64,000 nt of DNA from assembly GCA_942159475.1 (NCBI GenBank), contig OW804096.1, positions 18,872,906-18,936,905 on the forward strand. Direction: 5' to 3'. The position numbers and the translations under genes are program-made. The notes below the pieces were generated by a model. That model was not told the DNA's origin and ran no database searches. It saw only the letters and a list, made by a program, of their open reading frames with translations. Source of the DNA: Sthenelais limicola (Eukaryota; Annelida; Polychaeta; Phyllodocida; Sigalionidae). Shown piece after piece: positions 1 to 11,090 of the stretch (position 1 is the stretch's first letter; each line of letters opens with the position of its first letter).

Positions 1-1384
1 GTACTATATACAGTACACAGTGGTATATACAGTACTTATATAACCCTTTTATTGTGTTAAATATTACATTATTTGTACTATATACAGTACACAGTGGTAT
101 ATATAGTACTTATATAACCCTTTTATTGTGGTAAATATTACATTATTTGTACTATATACAGTACACAGTGGTATATACAGTACTTATATCACCCTTTTAT
201 TGTGGTAAATATTACATTATTTCTACTATATACAGTACACAGTGGTATATACAGTACTTATATAACCCTTTTATTGTGGTAAATATTACATTATTTGTAA
301 TATATACAGTACACAGTGGTATATACAGTACTTATATAACCCTTTTATTGTGGTAAATATTACATAATTTGTACTATACACAGTGGTATATACAGTACTT
401 ATATAACCCTTTTATTGTGGTAAATATTACATTATTTGTACTATATACAGTACACAGTGGTATATACAGTACTTATATAACCCTTTTATTGTGGTAAATA
501 TTACATTATTTGTACTATATACAGTACACAGTGGTATATACAGTACTTATATAACCCTTTTATTGTGGTAAATATTACATTATTTGTACTATATACAGTA
601 CACAGTGGTATATACAGTACTTATATAACCCTTTTATTGAGGTAAATATTACATTATTTGTACTATATACAGTACACAGTGGTATATACAGTACTTATAT
701 AACCCTTTTATTGTGTTAAATATTACATTATTTGTACTATATACTGTACACAGTGGTATATACAGTACTTATATAACCCTTTTATTGTGTTAAATATTAC
801 ATTATTTGTACTATATACAGTACACAGTGGTACATACAGTACTTATATAACCCTTTTATTGAGGTAAATATTACATTATTTGTACTATATACAGTACACA
901 GTGGTATATACAGTACTTATATAACCCTTTTATTGAGGTAAATATTACATTATTTGTACTATATACAGTACACAGTGGTATATACAGTACTTATATAACC
1001 CTTTTATTGTGGTAAATATTACATTATTTGTACTATATACAGTACACAGTGGTATATACAGTACTTATATAACCCTTTTATTGAGGTAAATATTACATTA
1101 TTTGTACTACATACAGTACACAGTGGTATATACAGTACTTATATAACCCTTTTATTGTGGTAAATATTACATTATTTGTACTATATACAGTACACATTGG
1201 TATATACAGTACTCATATAACCCTTTTATTGTGTTAAATATTACATTATTTGTACTATATACAGTACACAGTGGTATATACAGTACTTATATAACCCTTT
1301 TATTGTGTTAAATAGTACATTATTTGTACTATATACAGTACACAGTGGTATAGTGGTTCAGTACTTATATAACCCTTTTATTGG
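1..1384. repeat. 74-bp tandem satellite, about 19 units
   Basis: A 74-bp unit (starts GTACTATATACAGTACACAG, includes AACCCTTTTATTG and AAATATTACATTATTT) repeats head to tail from the window edge. Units differ by a few substitutions such as TTGTGG, TTGTGT and TTGAGG. One unit near 370 has lost 9 bp, and the last unit (about 1327-1384) has a diverged centre. The array continues beyond the left edge. The open frame at 147-356 is only a translation of the repeat. Confidence 0.97.
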
Positions 1385-1479
1385 TCGGTTGTTGACAGGA
1401 GTGGAGACTGGCAGGTGGAATGCGGGGATATCCACTGACCTGTCACTTTACATTGTCCTTGACACGATTCCTCCCACCA

Positions 1480-1580
1480 ACACCAGTCCTGCCCCCTCCC
1501 TCCTGCACCTCCCCCAGCCCTCCCCCACCCCCTCCTGCACCTCCCCCACCAGCCCCTCCCCCAGCCCCCTCCCACCATCC
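1480..1580. repeat. C-rich microsatellite
   Basis: Imperfect CCCCCTCCTGCACCT-type repeat. Together with the following segment (1585-1640) it resembles 2355-2490, so the purine tract between is flanked by two related blocks. Confidence 0.8.
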
Positions 1581-1659
1581 CCTGTATGCTGACAATGTCA
1601 TAAGGCACTGGAGTTATTACTTGTGTCATACAGCTCTAGGTGGGAGGGGGTATGGGGTG

Positions 1660-2345
1660 GTTGTGTGTCATTGGGAGAGAGAGAGAAGTGATGGAAATGG
1701 GCTGAAAGATATAGAGGAAGGAGGGAGGGGAAAGGAAGAGATAGAGAGAGATGCATTGAGAGATGAGGGAGAGAGAAGGAAGCACACAAGAGAGAGGCAC
1801 AGAGATATGGTGGGGGAAAGAAGGGGAAAGAGGGAGAGGGAGAGAGAGAGGGAGAGAGAGAGGGAGATAGGGAGGGCAGGGAGAAGGTCGGGGAGAGAAG
1901 GGCAAAGAGAGGGAGACAGGAAGAGACAGGGGGGACAGGAGATGGTGGGGGCAAGAATGGGAGAGAGAGAGACAGGGAGAGAGGGAAGAAGGAAGGGAGG
2001 GGAGAGAGAGGGGAGAGAGAGAGGGAGAAAGAGGGGAGAGAAAGGAAGAATGAGAGGAAGAGAGAGAGAGGAAGGAGAACGAGAGAGGGAGAGAGGAAGA
2101 GAGAGGTAGAGAGAGACAGAGCGAGAAGGAGAGAAGTAAGAGGGAGTAAAATAAGAGAGAATAGAGTAGACTTGATTCAGGAATGTGAGATGAGTAAGTG
2201 GAAGAGAGAGAGAAAGAGGGATCAGTAAGATAGGAAGGGAGGTAGAAAACAAGGAAGAGAGAGGAAAATAGGGGGAGAAATAAAGCAGAAAAAGGGGAGA
2301 AGAAGAGTATGAGAAGGAGTGAGAGAAGAGAGACCAAGGAGAAGA
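1660..2345. repeat. Purine (GA/GGA) tract, 0.7 kb
   Basis: The plus strand is almost pure purine: runs of GAGAGA mixed with GGGAGAGA and AGGAAG. Long open frames on both strands here (Arg/Glu/Gly-rich on plus, Ser/Leu/Pro-rich on minus) are composition artefacts with no protein domain. Confidence 0.9.
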
Positions 2346-2354
2346 GGCAGGACC

Positions 2355-2490
2355 CCTTGCCCTCCCCCCCCCCCAAGCCGCCTCGTCTACCAACCCCCTC
2401 CCCCACCAACCCCCTCCCCCATCTCATCGCCCTGTAATGTCATTCTGCAGTGGAAATATTACTTCTGTCATACTACTGCTCTTACATAGG
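2355..2490. repeat. Second copy of C-rich block plus flank
   Basis: C runs followed by TGTCATTCTGCAGTGG and ATTACTTCTGTCATAC, matching TGTCATAAGGCACTGG and ATTACTTGTGTCATAC at 1590-1632. This is a direct duplication flanking the purine tract. Confidence 0.55.
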
Positions 2491-2536
2491 CTGGCGGTAT
2501 AGGGGACCCTGGGAGCAGTAGTATAAGGATACATAT

Positions 2537-2772
2537 GGGTCAGATTTTCAGAAAATGTACAATTCAACTTCACCAATCTTCTTAAATAACCAAAATTTCA
2601 GATGAAAATAAAGTTCAAAATACAGTTTAACCTAACCAGACAGATTGCTAGAATCAATGCAATACCAAATATACCCGAATTTACCTGGTATTGACCAAAT
2701 TGCAGCCTAATTTAGCAGAATTTACTAAATGTGTACCGCTGCCAATTGTACATTTTCTGAAAACCGGACCCA
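2537..2772 (-). mobile_element. MITE-A, full length, TSD ATAT
   Basis: Type copy of MITE-A. The element is about 235 bp with imperfect inverted termini of about 28 bp that begin GGGTCAGATTTTCAGAAAAT and continue GTACAATT. The internal parts are not inverted: one side reads GGCAGCTGTACACATTTAGT, the other GGTTATTTGAGAGGATTGG. No coding capacity. ATAT lies directly outside both ends (2533-2536 and 2773-2776). Confidence 0.92.
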
Positions 2773-2925
2773 TATATATATTGCATTTTTATTCTGCATC
2801 TCATACATTACAATCACATCCACTCAGAATTAGGATGACTGCCTCTGCCTTAGCAGGTCTACCTGGAGCAACCTAATAATTTCACATAAGTTAGTTGACT
2901 TTTATAAAACTGCGAGATTTACATT

Positions 2926-3334
2926 TGTGATCCGTTTTAGGAAAATGAGTCACAAGTCGCAAAATATGGATTTTGAGACATCACCATAATTGAAAAAAGA
3001 AGATCATGGTGATTCCAATGATAGTAAACACTAGGACACCTAATAAGTATTTATATATTTTAAGTTTTATTTTTTTATTTTTGAAAAAATAATGTTTGCA
3101 ATATTTCTGGGTGGGTAATTACCAGTAAAGTTACTAAATATACTCCATTCGAAGGCCTTCAAAACGTAAGGATACATTCAATACAATGTCCCAATTTGTT
3201 ACATGGATTCATATGACTGTAAGTGCTAAACCCTCTAAAAATCAGAACATTTCCATGAGGTGATCTTGTAATAGAAGCAGTTTGTAAAATATCATTTTTA
3301 CGACTTGTGACTCATTTACCTGAAACACATCACA
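2926..3334 (+). mobile_element. MITE-B, full length
   Basis: Type copy of MITE-B, about 410 bp. Inverted termini of about 40 bp start TGTGAT, then GGAAAATGAGTCACAAGTCG. Flanks here are TT and TT; several other copies are flanked by TA, which would fit a Tc1/mariner-like target but is not proven. No transposase is encoded. Confidence 0.88.
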
Positions 3335-3359
3335 TTTGTCTCGCATATAGCATCCAATA

Positions 3360-4715
3360 AGGTGGGGATGAAGAGTGAAGGTAGGGAAAGAAAGAAGATA
3401 GTGAGGGAGGAAAAGAGCAAAGAGAACTAGTGAGGAGAACAGAAGGAGAAGGGAAAAGAGAAACAAATCACGAGAAACATGGATAGGGAGAAAGACAAGA
3501 AAAAAGGAAGGGAATCAGAGAAACAGCAGACAGACACAGAGAGAGGAGAGCAAGAACAAAGGGAGAAGACAGAAGGGAAGACAGAAGGGAGAAGGAGAAG
3601 GGAAGACAGAAGGAGAAGAGAAAGAAAGACAGCAGGGAGAAGAGAGAGGGGAAGAGAGAAGGGAAGATAGAAGGCAGAAGAGAGAAGGGAAGACAGAAGG
3701 GAGAAGGAGAAGGGAAGACAGAAGGGAGAAGGAGAAGGGAAGATAGAAGGGAGAAGGAGAAGGGAAGAGAGAAGGGAGAAGGAGAAGGGAAGAGAGAAAG
3801 GAGAAGGAGAAGGGAAGATAGAAGGGAGAAGGAGAAGGGAAGACAGAAGGGAGAAGGAGAAGGGAAGAGAGAAGGGAGAAGGAGAAGGGAAGACAGAAGG
3901 AGAAGAGAAAGAAAGACAGCAGGGAGAAGAGAGAGGGGAAGAGAGAAGGGAAGATAGAAGGCAGAAGAGAGAAGGGAAGAGAGAAGGGAGAAGGAGAAGG
4001 GAAGACAGAAGGGAGAAGGAGAAGGGAAGACAGAAGGGAGAAGGAGAAGGGAAGACAGAAGGGAAGAGAGAAGGGAAGACAAAAGGGAGAAGGCGAAGGG
4101 AAGAGAGAAGGGAAGAGAGAAGGGAAGAGAGAAGGGAAGAGAGAAGGGAAGACAAAAGGGAGAAGGGAAGAGAGAAGGGACAAAGAGAAGGGAATACAGA
4201 AGGGAGAAGAGAGAAGGGGAGACAGAAGGGAGAAGGAGAAGGAAAGACAGAAGGGAGAAGGAGAAGGGAAGACAGAAGGGAGAAGAGAGAAGGGAAGAGA
4301 GATCTGAAGAAATAAGGGAAGAGAGAAGGGAGAAGGAGAAGGAACGACAGAAGGGAGAAGTAGAAGGGATGACAGAAGGGAGAAGGAGAAGGGAAGACAG
4401 AAGGGAGAAGGAGAAGGGTTGACAGAAGGGAGAAGGAACAGGGATGACAGAAGGGAGAAGAGAAGGGAAGAGAGAAGGGAGACGAGAGAAGGGAAGACAA
4501 AAGGGAGAAGGGGAAGAGAAGACAGCAGGGTGAAGAAAGAAGGGAAGAAAGAAAGGAAGACAGAAGGGAAGATAGAAGGGAAGACAGAAGCAAGAAGGAG
4601 AAGGGAAGCCAGAACGGAGAAGAGAGAAGATAGAAACGAGAAGAGAGAAGGGAGGAAGAGGGAAGACAGAAGGGATGACAGAAGGGAGATGACAGAAGGG
4701 ATGACAAAAGGGGGA
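3360..4715. repeat. 25-bp purine minisatellite
   Basis: The plus strand is nearly all purine with a clear 25-bp period (unit like GAAGGGAGAAGGAGAAGGGA followed by AGACA), best seen at 3680-3900. A longer block at about 3598-3690 recurs at about 3886-3985, so there is higher-order duplication. The 458- and 478-residue minus-strand open frames are repetitive Ser/Leu/Pro/Phe artefacts. Confidence 0.93.
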
Positions 4716-5123
4716 TAAATGAGTCAATCTGAACTCCCTGACAGCACAGTTCCACTGTGCCACAAGAGTTGGTAACCTCAGGGGGACCAGAGCCTTGTTG
4801 CATGTAGTTACATTAACTGAAATCCGGATCATTATGGTTACACAAGCAACAGCCGTTCTGTGGATCACTAAAAGGCTGTTGGTTAATGTGGTGCGATGGG
4901 GCAACCCGGATCGGATTCCTAAGTAGAAAAACGTGCTCTTTAATGTCAGAAAAACTTTTTCATTTCTTTTGAAAATTTGATATATTGGACTTATTTTATT
5001 TACCTTCTTATGATATAAAAAATATGTACTTGCCGGTCATCATAGTTCCCACCTCAACTTAACACAACGATGTGATAACACAGGCCCTCCTGCAACACCA
5101 AGAATATCAACCCCCATGTAATA
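4716..5123. other. Unassigned unique-looking stretch
   Basis: No open frame of note, no repeat family recognised and no RNA gene seen. It separates the purine minisatellite from the foldback element. Confidence 0.5.
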
Positions 5124-5902
5124 GGGTCTATCCACTGCTGCGTATAGCACCTAAATATGGCTTGAGTATGGCATGAGTACAGCTGTGCATATAGCTAGCG
5201 GTTCATACTCCTGCGCCCATACCTACAGAGGATATACCCTTGCAACTGACTGCCCACCCATTAAAACATGCATATGGTCGGCGGCTGATACTCAGCAGCC
5301 GCAGCCCATACTCACCCCATACTCACCAATAGCAAAACTTTTTGATATTTGGGTGGTATACGCACAGCCGCCTCGAGCGGCTGGTGACGTCAGTTGTGAT
5401 TAGCCAATCAGAGGCCAGCTTCCCGCTACACTCATTCACAGAACCAAGAGTAAAGCTGCGGCAGTGGATATGGAAAAATTGGGCGCTGCGATTCAAATAA
5501 ATAATCTGTATCTCAAGAGAATATACATTGCCTTTGTGTATATAATCTTCACAAAGAGGTTATTCTCCTTGAATCGTTATACTCTTGGTTGCGTGTATGA
5601 GTGTGGAGATAAGCTGGCCTCTGATTGGCTAATCAGAGCTGATGTCACCATACGCTCGGGCAGCTGTGTGTATCAAATATCAAAAAGTTTTGATATTGCT
5701 GAGTATGGGGTGAGTATGGGCTGTGGCTGCTGAGTATCAGCTGCCGACCATACACACGTTTTAATGGGTGGGCAGTCAGTTGCGAGGGTATATCCACTGT
5801 AGGTATGGGCTCAGGAGTATGAACCGCTAGCTATATGCACAGCTGTAGTCATGCCATAGTCAAGCCATATTTAGGTGCTATACGCAGCAGTGGATAGACC
5901 CC
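5124..5902. mobile_element. Foldback element, arms about 330 bp
   Basis: Left arm 5124 to about 5454 (begins GGGTCTATCCACTGCTGCGT) and right arm about 5578-5902 (ends CAGCAGTGGATAGACCCC) are inverted copies with scattered differences, around a loop of about 120 bp. The outermost bases and the inner CCAAT/ATTGG segments pair. No clear target duplication. Open frames at 5173-5403 and 5464-5733 show no recognisable domain. Confidence 0.88.
5385..5408. promoter_or_regulatory. CRE plus CCAAT pair inside foldback left arm
   Basis: A perfect CRE palindrome TGACGTCA (5385-5392) lies 11 bp from a CCAAT box (5404-5408). The right arm carries the mirror ATTGG (5624-5628) and a degenerate CRE TGATGTCA (5640-5647). 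The motifs are seen directly; activity is inference. Confidence 0.4.
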
Positions 5903-6110
5903 ATAAAGGCCCTCAGACAGAAGCCAGGAAGTTTATGCCACACAATTGTTAAATTTAATTGGTGAAAATCTGAAAAAAGTAAGCAATACTGCTTGTTTCC
6001 TTAATGTTGACATTTATTACTTAATGTAGCTGTAACCGTACGTGCTACAGCCAACTCAGCTGGCTGTCTCCAGCCGTGGCAATATTATTAACTTTATATT
6101 TTTGTTGTAG

Positions 6111-6257
6111 CAGTTAACAGAGTTGCTCCACTTGGCTAAAGTAGAACGACTCAGGCTTAAAGCTGTAAACGAGCCCAGCAAGAAATGCAAGAGTAAAAAG
6201 GCTTGGCGGAGTTGCTCCATTAACAAAGCCAGATTACAGTGTATTTCATCTGGTTAA
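6111..6257 (+). other. Candidate small exon or chance frame
   Basis: A pyrimidine-rich stretch ending TTTTTGTTGTAG (to 6110) looks like a 3' splice acceptor. It is followed by 48 open codons ending in TAA; the peptide includes LLHLAKVERLRLKAVNEPSK and is rich in Lys and Arg. I do not recognise the protein. Sequence from about 6220 recurs, decayed, at 7225-7315, which fits a repeat better than a conserved exon. A 48-codon open frame can easily arise by chance. Confidence 0.15.
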
Positions 6258-6300
6258 TAGAATTCCCCTGTCCCTCTCCACCATGCCTCGTTAACACATG
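6221..6300. repeat. Dispersed duplicate, copy 1
   Basis: Shares AACAAAGC, GTTAATAGA and CCCTGTCCCT in order with 7225-7315. Confidence 0.5.
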
Positions 6301-6945
6301 CCAAAGGAGGGGAAGGGAGGGAACGGGAGATAGAGTGTGTGTGAAGAGACAGAGAAGGAGAAGGTAGAGGAGATAGAGAGGAGAAGGAGAAGGAGAGACA
6401 GAGAAATATAGAGACAGAGACGGAGAGAGAGGAGAAAGAGAGGCAGATAGAGGAGAAAGAGAGGGAGAGAGAGAAGAGATAAACAGAGATAGTGATAGAT
6501 AGGAGAAGGAGAGAGAGAGGAAGATAGAGAAGAAAGAGAAGGAAAGAGAGAGGGAGGGAGAGATAGATGGAAGAAGGAGAGAGAGAGGAAGATAGAGGAG
6601 AAAGAGAAGGAAAGAGAGAGGGAGGGAGAGATAGATAGAAGAAGGAGAGAGAGAGGGAGATAGAGGAGAAAGAGAGCAAGAGAGAGAAGAGAGAGAGGGA
6701 GAGAGAGATAGGAGAAGGAGAGAGAGAGGGAGATAGAGGAGAAAGAGAAGGAGAGAGAGGGAGATAGAGATAGGGTGAGGAAGAGAGAGAGAGAGGTAGG
6801 AGATATCTATAGGGAGAGGAAGAGAAAGAGGAAAATGAAGAGGGACAGAGAGAAATAGAGAGGAGGAGAGAGAGGTGAAGGGATAGGAGGAGAGAGAGAG
6901 GGAGATAGAGATAGAGGAGGGGAGGGGAAGAGGTGTTACGTGAAC
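6300..6945. repeat. Purine (GA) tract
   Basis: GAGAGA/GGAGA-rich plus strand with an irregular larger period containing GGAGATAGAGGAGAAAGAGA. The 252-residue minus-strand open frame is Ser/Leu-rich low complexity. Confidence 0.9.
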
Positions 6946-6966
6946 CTCATTTGTTACGTGAACCTC

Positions 6967-7082
6967 AATGCGATACAAAATATACTCAGATATACCTGGT
7001 ATTCATCATTACTCAACCTAATTTTGCAGATTTTCCTAAATGTGTACAGCTGCCAATTGTACATTTTCTAAAATTCTGACCC
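6967..7082 (-). mobile_element. MITE-A, truncated
   Basis: Only the distal half remains: it starts in the internal CAATGCGATAC segment next to the purine tract and ends CTGACCC. Confidence 0.8.
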
Positions 7083-7529
7083 ACATACGAGAAAGAACCA
7101 ATAGAGAGGTAATAAGAGATTAAACCATGTGCATCATGACTAAAAACTTAGAGCAGAGAAAGAAACTACAAACTTAGAGTCAGCGAACAAAATCAAAATG
7201 GAGTATGACAGCGATCGCCTCTCCGCCATGTTAAACAAAGCTTCATTGTGCTGTATTTTAACCGTTAATAGACTTTCCCTGTCCCTTGCACCTCATTAAC
7301 AACTATTGCAAGCAAATGCAGCCAGTCCATTCTTCAAGGCCATCACCAGTATGAATTGATTTTTTAAAAGCGCTCAGGAGTGACTGTTTGTTTTAATTAA
7401 AGGCAGGTTTTTACAGTCAACTCCATTTAACCAGATAGATGGAATGTAGGAGTGGGTGGGTGGAGGTTAGCTGACTGGTGGGGCATATTGGTCTTGTGTG
7501 CTGTTTTACTAGACTGTTATTTCGGCTTT
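7083..7529. other. Unassigned stretch with duplicate copy 2
   Basis: 7225-7315 is the second copy of the 6221-6300 sequence. Nothing else recognisable; the small open frame at 7452-7655 runs into the 86-bp satellite. Confidence 0.5.
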
Positions 7530-8275
7530 ATAGCAGGTCTTCCACTAATATTTTTGGTAGGATACTACCATCTATTGTTGTATGATATTGATTATTTAGT
7601 TCAGCTCCTATACCTGGTCTCCTGGGGTAGTATACTACCATGTATTGTTGTATGATTGTTTATCAGGCTGTTTAGTTCAGCTCCTATATCTGGTCTTCCA
7701 CTAGCTCCTGGGGTAGTATACTACCATCTATTGTTGTATGATGGTTTACAGGCTGTTTAGTTCAGCTCCTATATCTGGTCTTCCACTAACTCCTGGGGTA
7801 GTATACTACCATGTATTGTTGTATGATTGTTTATCAGGCTGTTTAGTTCAGCTCCTATAGCTGATCTTCCACTAAGTCCTGGGGTAGTATACTACCATCT
7901 ATTGTTGTATGATGGTTTACCAGGCTGTTTAGTTCAGCTCCTATAGCTGGTCTTCCACTAACACCTGGGGTAGTATACTACCATCTATTGTTGTATGATG
8001 GTTTACCAGGCTGTTTAGTTCAGCACCTATAGCTGGTCTTCCACTAACTCCTGGGGTAGTATACTACCATCTATTGTTGTATGATGTTTTACCAGGCTGT
8101 TTAGTTCAGTTCCTATATCTGGTCTTCCACTAATATTTAGGGTAGGATAGGATTTAGTTTGACTTCTTAGTCTGCCTCTAACATTTAGTAGTATACTACT
8201 GCTATTGTTGTATGATATGTCACTACCATTGCTAGTCTTAGCTAGTCGTCCACTAACTCCTGGGGTAGGAATAAT
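7530..8275. repeat. 86-bp satellite, array 1 (about 8 units)
   Basis: The unit contains GGTCTTCCACTAACTCCTGG, the perfect 14-bp palindrome GGTAGTATACTACC, TATTGTTGTATGATGG and TTTAGTTCAGCTCCTATA. Palindromes are spaced about 86 bp (near 7626, 7712, 7797, 7884, 7970 and 8056). End units are degenerate. The same unit recurs at 14838-15260. Confidence 0.92.
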
Positions 8276-8437
8276 ATTATATTACACACACCCGTCAGTA
8301 GAACTCTCCAGTTGGGAGTCCGAGAACTTGCTTTGATGTAAACAAAGACACGTGGTCCTTTTAATGGTCATTCTGACGTCTTGACCAGCATCAAGTAGCA
8401 ACATTAATGTGGTTCCAAACCATGTAATACTATTCAT

Positions 8438-8672
8438 GGGACAAATTTTCTAAAAATGTACACTTCACCTTCCCCAACCCTTTCACATAATCCAAATCTA
8501 ACAGAAAAATTACGTTCAAAATGCAGTTCAAAACTAAGAAAGAGATACTTTTAATCAAAACAATGCCAAAGATACTTGGATATGCGTAGCATTTGAAATA
8601 TTCCACTTTAATTTGCCAGAAGTTACTAAATTTGTAGAGCTGAGGTTTGTACATTTTCTGAAAGTCTGACCC
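8438..8672 (-). mobile_element. MITE-A, full length
   Basis: Starts GGGACAAATTTT and ends CTGACCC; flanks are TCAT and TCAC, a likely decayed 4-bp duplication. A possible empty version of this site lies at 13468-13553. The open frame at 8430-8654 is a shadow of the element. Confidence 0.88.
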
Positions 8673-9024
8673 TCACATGTATTCATGGCTGTTTTATACG
8701 GTCAGCAGTGACACAAGACAGATAGGTGCACGTCAGATGCTATAGTGTGGAGCTCCAAGACTGCTTATTTAACACTGCTGCCATGTGCTAAGTTTGTTTA
8801 CAATCAAGTAACGTCACAGGCGAGATTTTAAAATTCCTGCGAGATCTAGTGATGCAAGTCCAAGATTGGAAAACGGCTTCAAGTTTCTAAACTGTTTGAT
8901 GGGCTCTTACTTCATAATGGTAATGTGATATATATGGAAAGGAAGGTAGCAACCGCAAGGCAACTACATACGAAGGATATTGGGGAATTTTAAATTAAAG
9001 ATTTTGGTTCTGTTTTGAGAAATA
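8673..9024. other. Flank of MITE-A site, otherwise unassigned
   Basis: The first part continues the sequence paralogous to 13468-13553. It contains TTTGTTTACAATCAAG, which loosely mirrors GATGTAAACAAAG at about 8336, so the MITE may sit inside an older inverted-repeat element. No gene seen. Confidence 0.4.
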
Positions 9025-9103
9025 TGTGTGGTATGTTACAGGAAAATGAGTCACAAGTCGCAAAACATAGATTTTGAAATATCATATTTGAAAAGATGGC
9101 ATC
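9025..9103 (+). mobile_element. MITE-B, one end only
   Basis: Carries TTACAGGAAAATGAGTCACA and the following internal bases, then breaks off. Confidence 0.75.
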
Positions 9104-9151
9104 AATGCATCTGACCCGCAGGCTAAACTCCCTACTTGAGCTAACTATAGA

Positions 9152-9385
9152 GGGTGAAATCTCCAGAAAATGTACATTCCATCTTCAACCCTCTCAAATA
9201 ACCCAAAATTAAAACAAAAATCAGGTTTCAAATACAGTTCAAAATAAACAAACAGATTGTTTGAATCAAGGCAATACCAAATGTATTCAGATATACCTAT
9301 AGTGTTGGCGATTTTTCAGTCTAATTTAGCAGAATTTACAAAATGTGGTGATCTGCCAATTGTACATTTTCTGAAGATCTGATCC
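9152..9385 (-). mobile_element. MITE-A, variant terminus
   Basis: The left end reads GGGTGAAATCTCCAGAAAAT rather than GGGTCAGATTTTC, defining a subfamily with unequal ends. The right end is GATCC. Flanks TAGA and TTGA. Confidence 0.85.
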
Positions 9386-9486
9386 TTGACCGTTCAAGGC
9401 AGTCCATGCTTTCATCTCACCTGACCACATCTTCATCTTGTCATCATTATTTCAATCCTTATTGCACTTTGCTCTGAGATACATAT

Positions 9487-9721
9487 GGGTCAGATTTTCA
9501 GAAAATGTACAATTCGCCTTCACCAATCCTATCAAATAATCCACATTTAGTTAAAAAATGAGCTCTAAAATGCAGTTCAACATAACAGAACTGATACTTT
9601 AAATCAACACGACACCAAATATACTCAGATATACCCAGTATTTATCATTTCTCAGCCTAATTTAGCAAAATTTCCAAAATGTGTGGAGTTGCCAATTGTA
9701 CATTTTCTGAAAATCTGACCC
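9487..9721 (-). mobile_element. MITE-A, full length, TSD ATAT
   Basis: 235 bp from GGGTCAG to CTGACCC, with ATAT directly outside both ends. Confidence 0.92.
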
Positions 9722-10033
9722 ATATATTACTCATCTCTCATAATGCTAAGCGAGTGAACGACCATTCTAAGCTACAAGTCATATCGTCAACAAATAATTA
9801 TAATTAAAATGTAACTGTAAGCTGTTGCAAGAAGCCAATCTTCAGTCCATGATTGAATTGGTATTGTTTCTTGTCCTGAATACAATTGTACGTGCCCAAA
9901 AAGAAGCTGAAAACCTCCCCTAGTCTGGAGAGCCTTCTTCTACAGCGGTTGATAAACTGAATGAAATATTTTCTAAATCTAAATATAAATATGGAACTTT
10001 AGTGGCCATGTTATACATAGATTTCACATGACG
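9722..10033. other. Unassigned; ends in MITE-J terminus
   Basis: No gene or family recognised until about 10009-10033, which matches the end of MITE-J (TATACATAGATTTCACATGA) seen complete at 43730-44045. Confidence 0.5.
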
Positions 10034-10120
10034 TAAATCTGAGTATATATTCAGCATTGCATTGATTCTAGCAATCTGTTTGGTTAGGTTGAACTATATT
10101 TTGAACTTTATTTATGTATT
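10034..10120 (+). mobile_element. MITE-A internal fragment
   Basis: Contains GCATTGATTCTAGCAATCTG and GGTTGAACT, the MITE-A core, joined directly to a MITE-J end. Confidence 0.75.
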
Positions 10121-10314
10121 GAAACGGTTTTTAGCATTTTAAGAATTAAATATTGGAATCAGCCTAGCAAAAGTATAGATGGAATGAAGGCCCTTGTTAA
10201 TAGAAATCAAATGAGACCGTCATCTTTAAGATCCAAGGCATATTGGTGATGATTAGGCCGGAAATAAGATATTTGGGCAAAACAGCACACTTGTATAACA
10301 TCTGACCCATATTT

Positions 10315-10445
10315 TGTATTGCATTGATTCTAGCAATCTGTTTGGTTAGGATGAACTGTATTTTGAACCTGATTTATGTATTAAATTTGGGTTATTCGAG
10401 AAGATTGGTGAAGTTAAATTGTACAATTTGTGGCGACTTAACCCA
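10315..10445 (+). mobile_element. MITE-A, right part
   Basis: Core and right end, finishing with the variant GTGGCGACTTAACCC terminus. It begins beside a stray CTGACCC. Confidence 0.78.
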
Positions 10446-10599
10446 TAAGCTGATAAGCGTTGATATTGACTATACATCCAGTATGTCTATGCGTTTCTAA
10501 GGTCAACCTTGTTTATAAAAAGTGACTTAATGCCCTTAACCCTACCCCCCCCCCCCTCCCTCCACCCAGCTCCTAATGTACTACATACTGACCCTATAC

Positions 10600-10834
10600 G
10601 GGTCAGATTTTCAGAAAATGTACAATTGGCAGATCTACACATTCAGTAAATTCTGCTAAATTTGGCTGAAAAATGATAAATACTGGGTATATATGAATAT
10701 ATTTGGTATCACATTGATTTAAAGTATCAGTTTTGTTAGGTTAAACTGCATTTTGAAGCTCATTTTTGTCTTAAAAGTGGGTTATTTGAGAGGATTGGAG
10801 AAGACGAATTGTATATTTTCAGAAAATCTGACCC
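10600..10834 (+). mobile_element. MITE-A, full length
   Basis: 235 bp, GGGTCAG to CTGACCC. Both flanks include ACTGACCCT at slightly different distances, so the exact target duplication is unclear. A short poly-C run lies upstream at about 10547-10557. Confidence 0.9.
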
Positions 10835-10931
10835 ATATACTGACCCTGTGTGATCTAATACAGCTGCAGGCCTCCAGTAAGGCCGTCCTCCTGGACCCTC
10901 CAGAGACCAGCCCTCCATATTTACCCTGATC

Positions 10932-11030
10932 TAGTGGTCAGTGTTATCAATACCATCATGTCCAGCTGGGAGATATAGACTATAGTGGTCAGTGTTATCA
11001 ATACCATGTCCAGCTGGGATATATAAACTC
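10932..11030. repeat. 51-bp tandem duplication
   Basis: Two copies of a unit starting AGTGGTCAGTGTTATCAATA and containing GTCCAGCTGGGA, offset by 51 bp (10933 and 10984). Confidence 0.8.
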
Positions 11031-11063
11031 AGAACTGGCAAGGTGATATTGACTACCACTCCA

Positions 11064-11090
11064 GGGCCAGATCTTCAGAAAATGTACAAT
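11064..11090. mobile_element. Solo MITE-A terminus
   Basis: GGGCCAGATCTTCAGAAAAT then GTACAAT, cut exactly where MITE-D begins. Confidence 0.7.

Noticed and set aside
1..1384. CRISPR array
   Set aside because: Units are contiguous with no variable spacers, and the context is an animal genome.
3427..4904. 458- and 478-residue minus-strand open frames
   Set aside because: Pure translations of the 25-bp purine minisatellite; repetitive Leu/Ser/Phe/Pro with no domain, open in several frames at once.
5464..5733. 89-residue frame inside the foldback as a transposase start
   Set aside because: No DDE-type or DNA-binding motif, and it reads through into an inverted arm.
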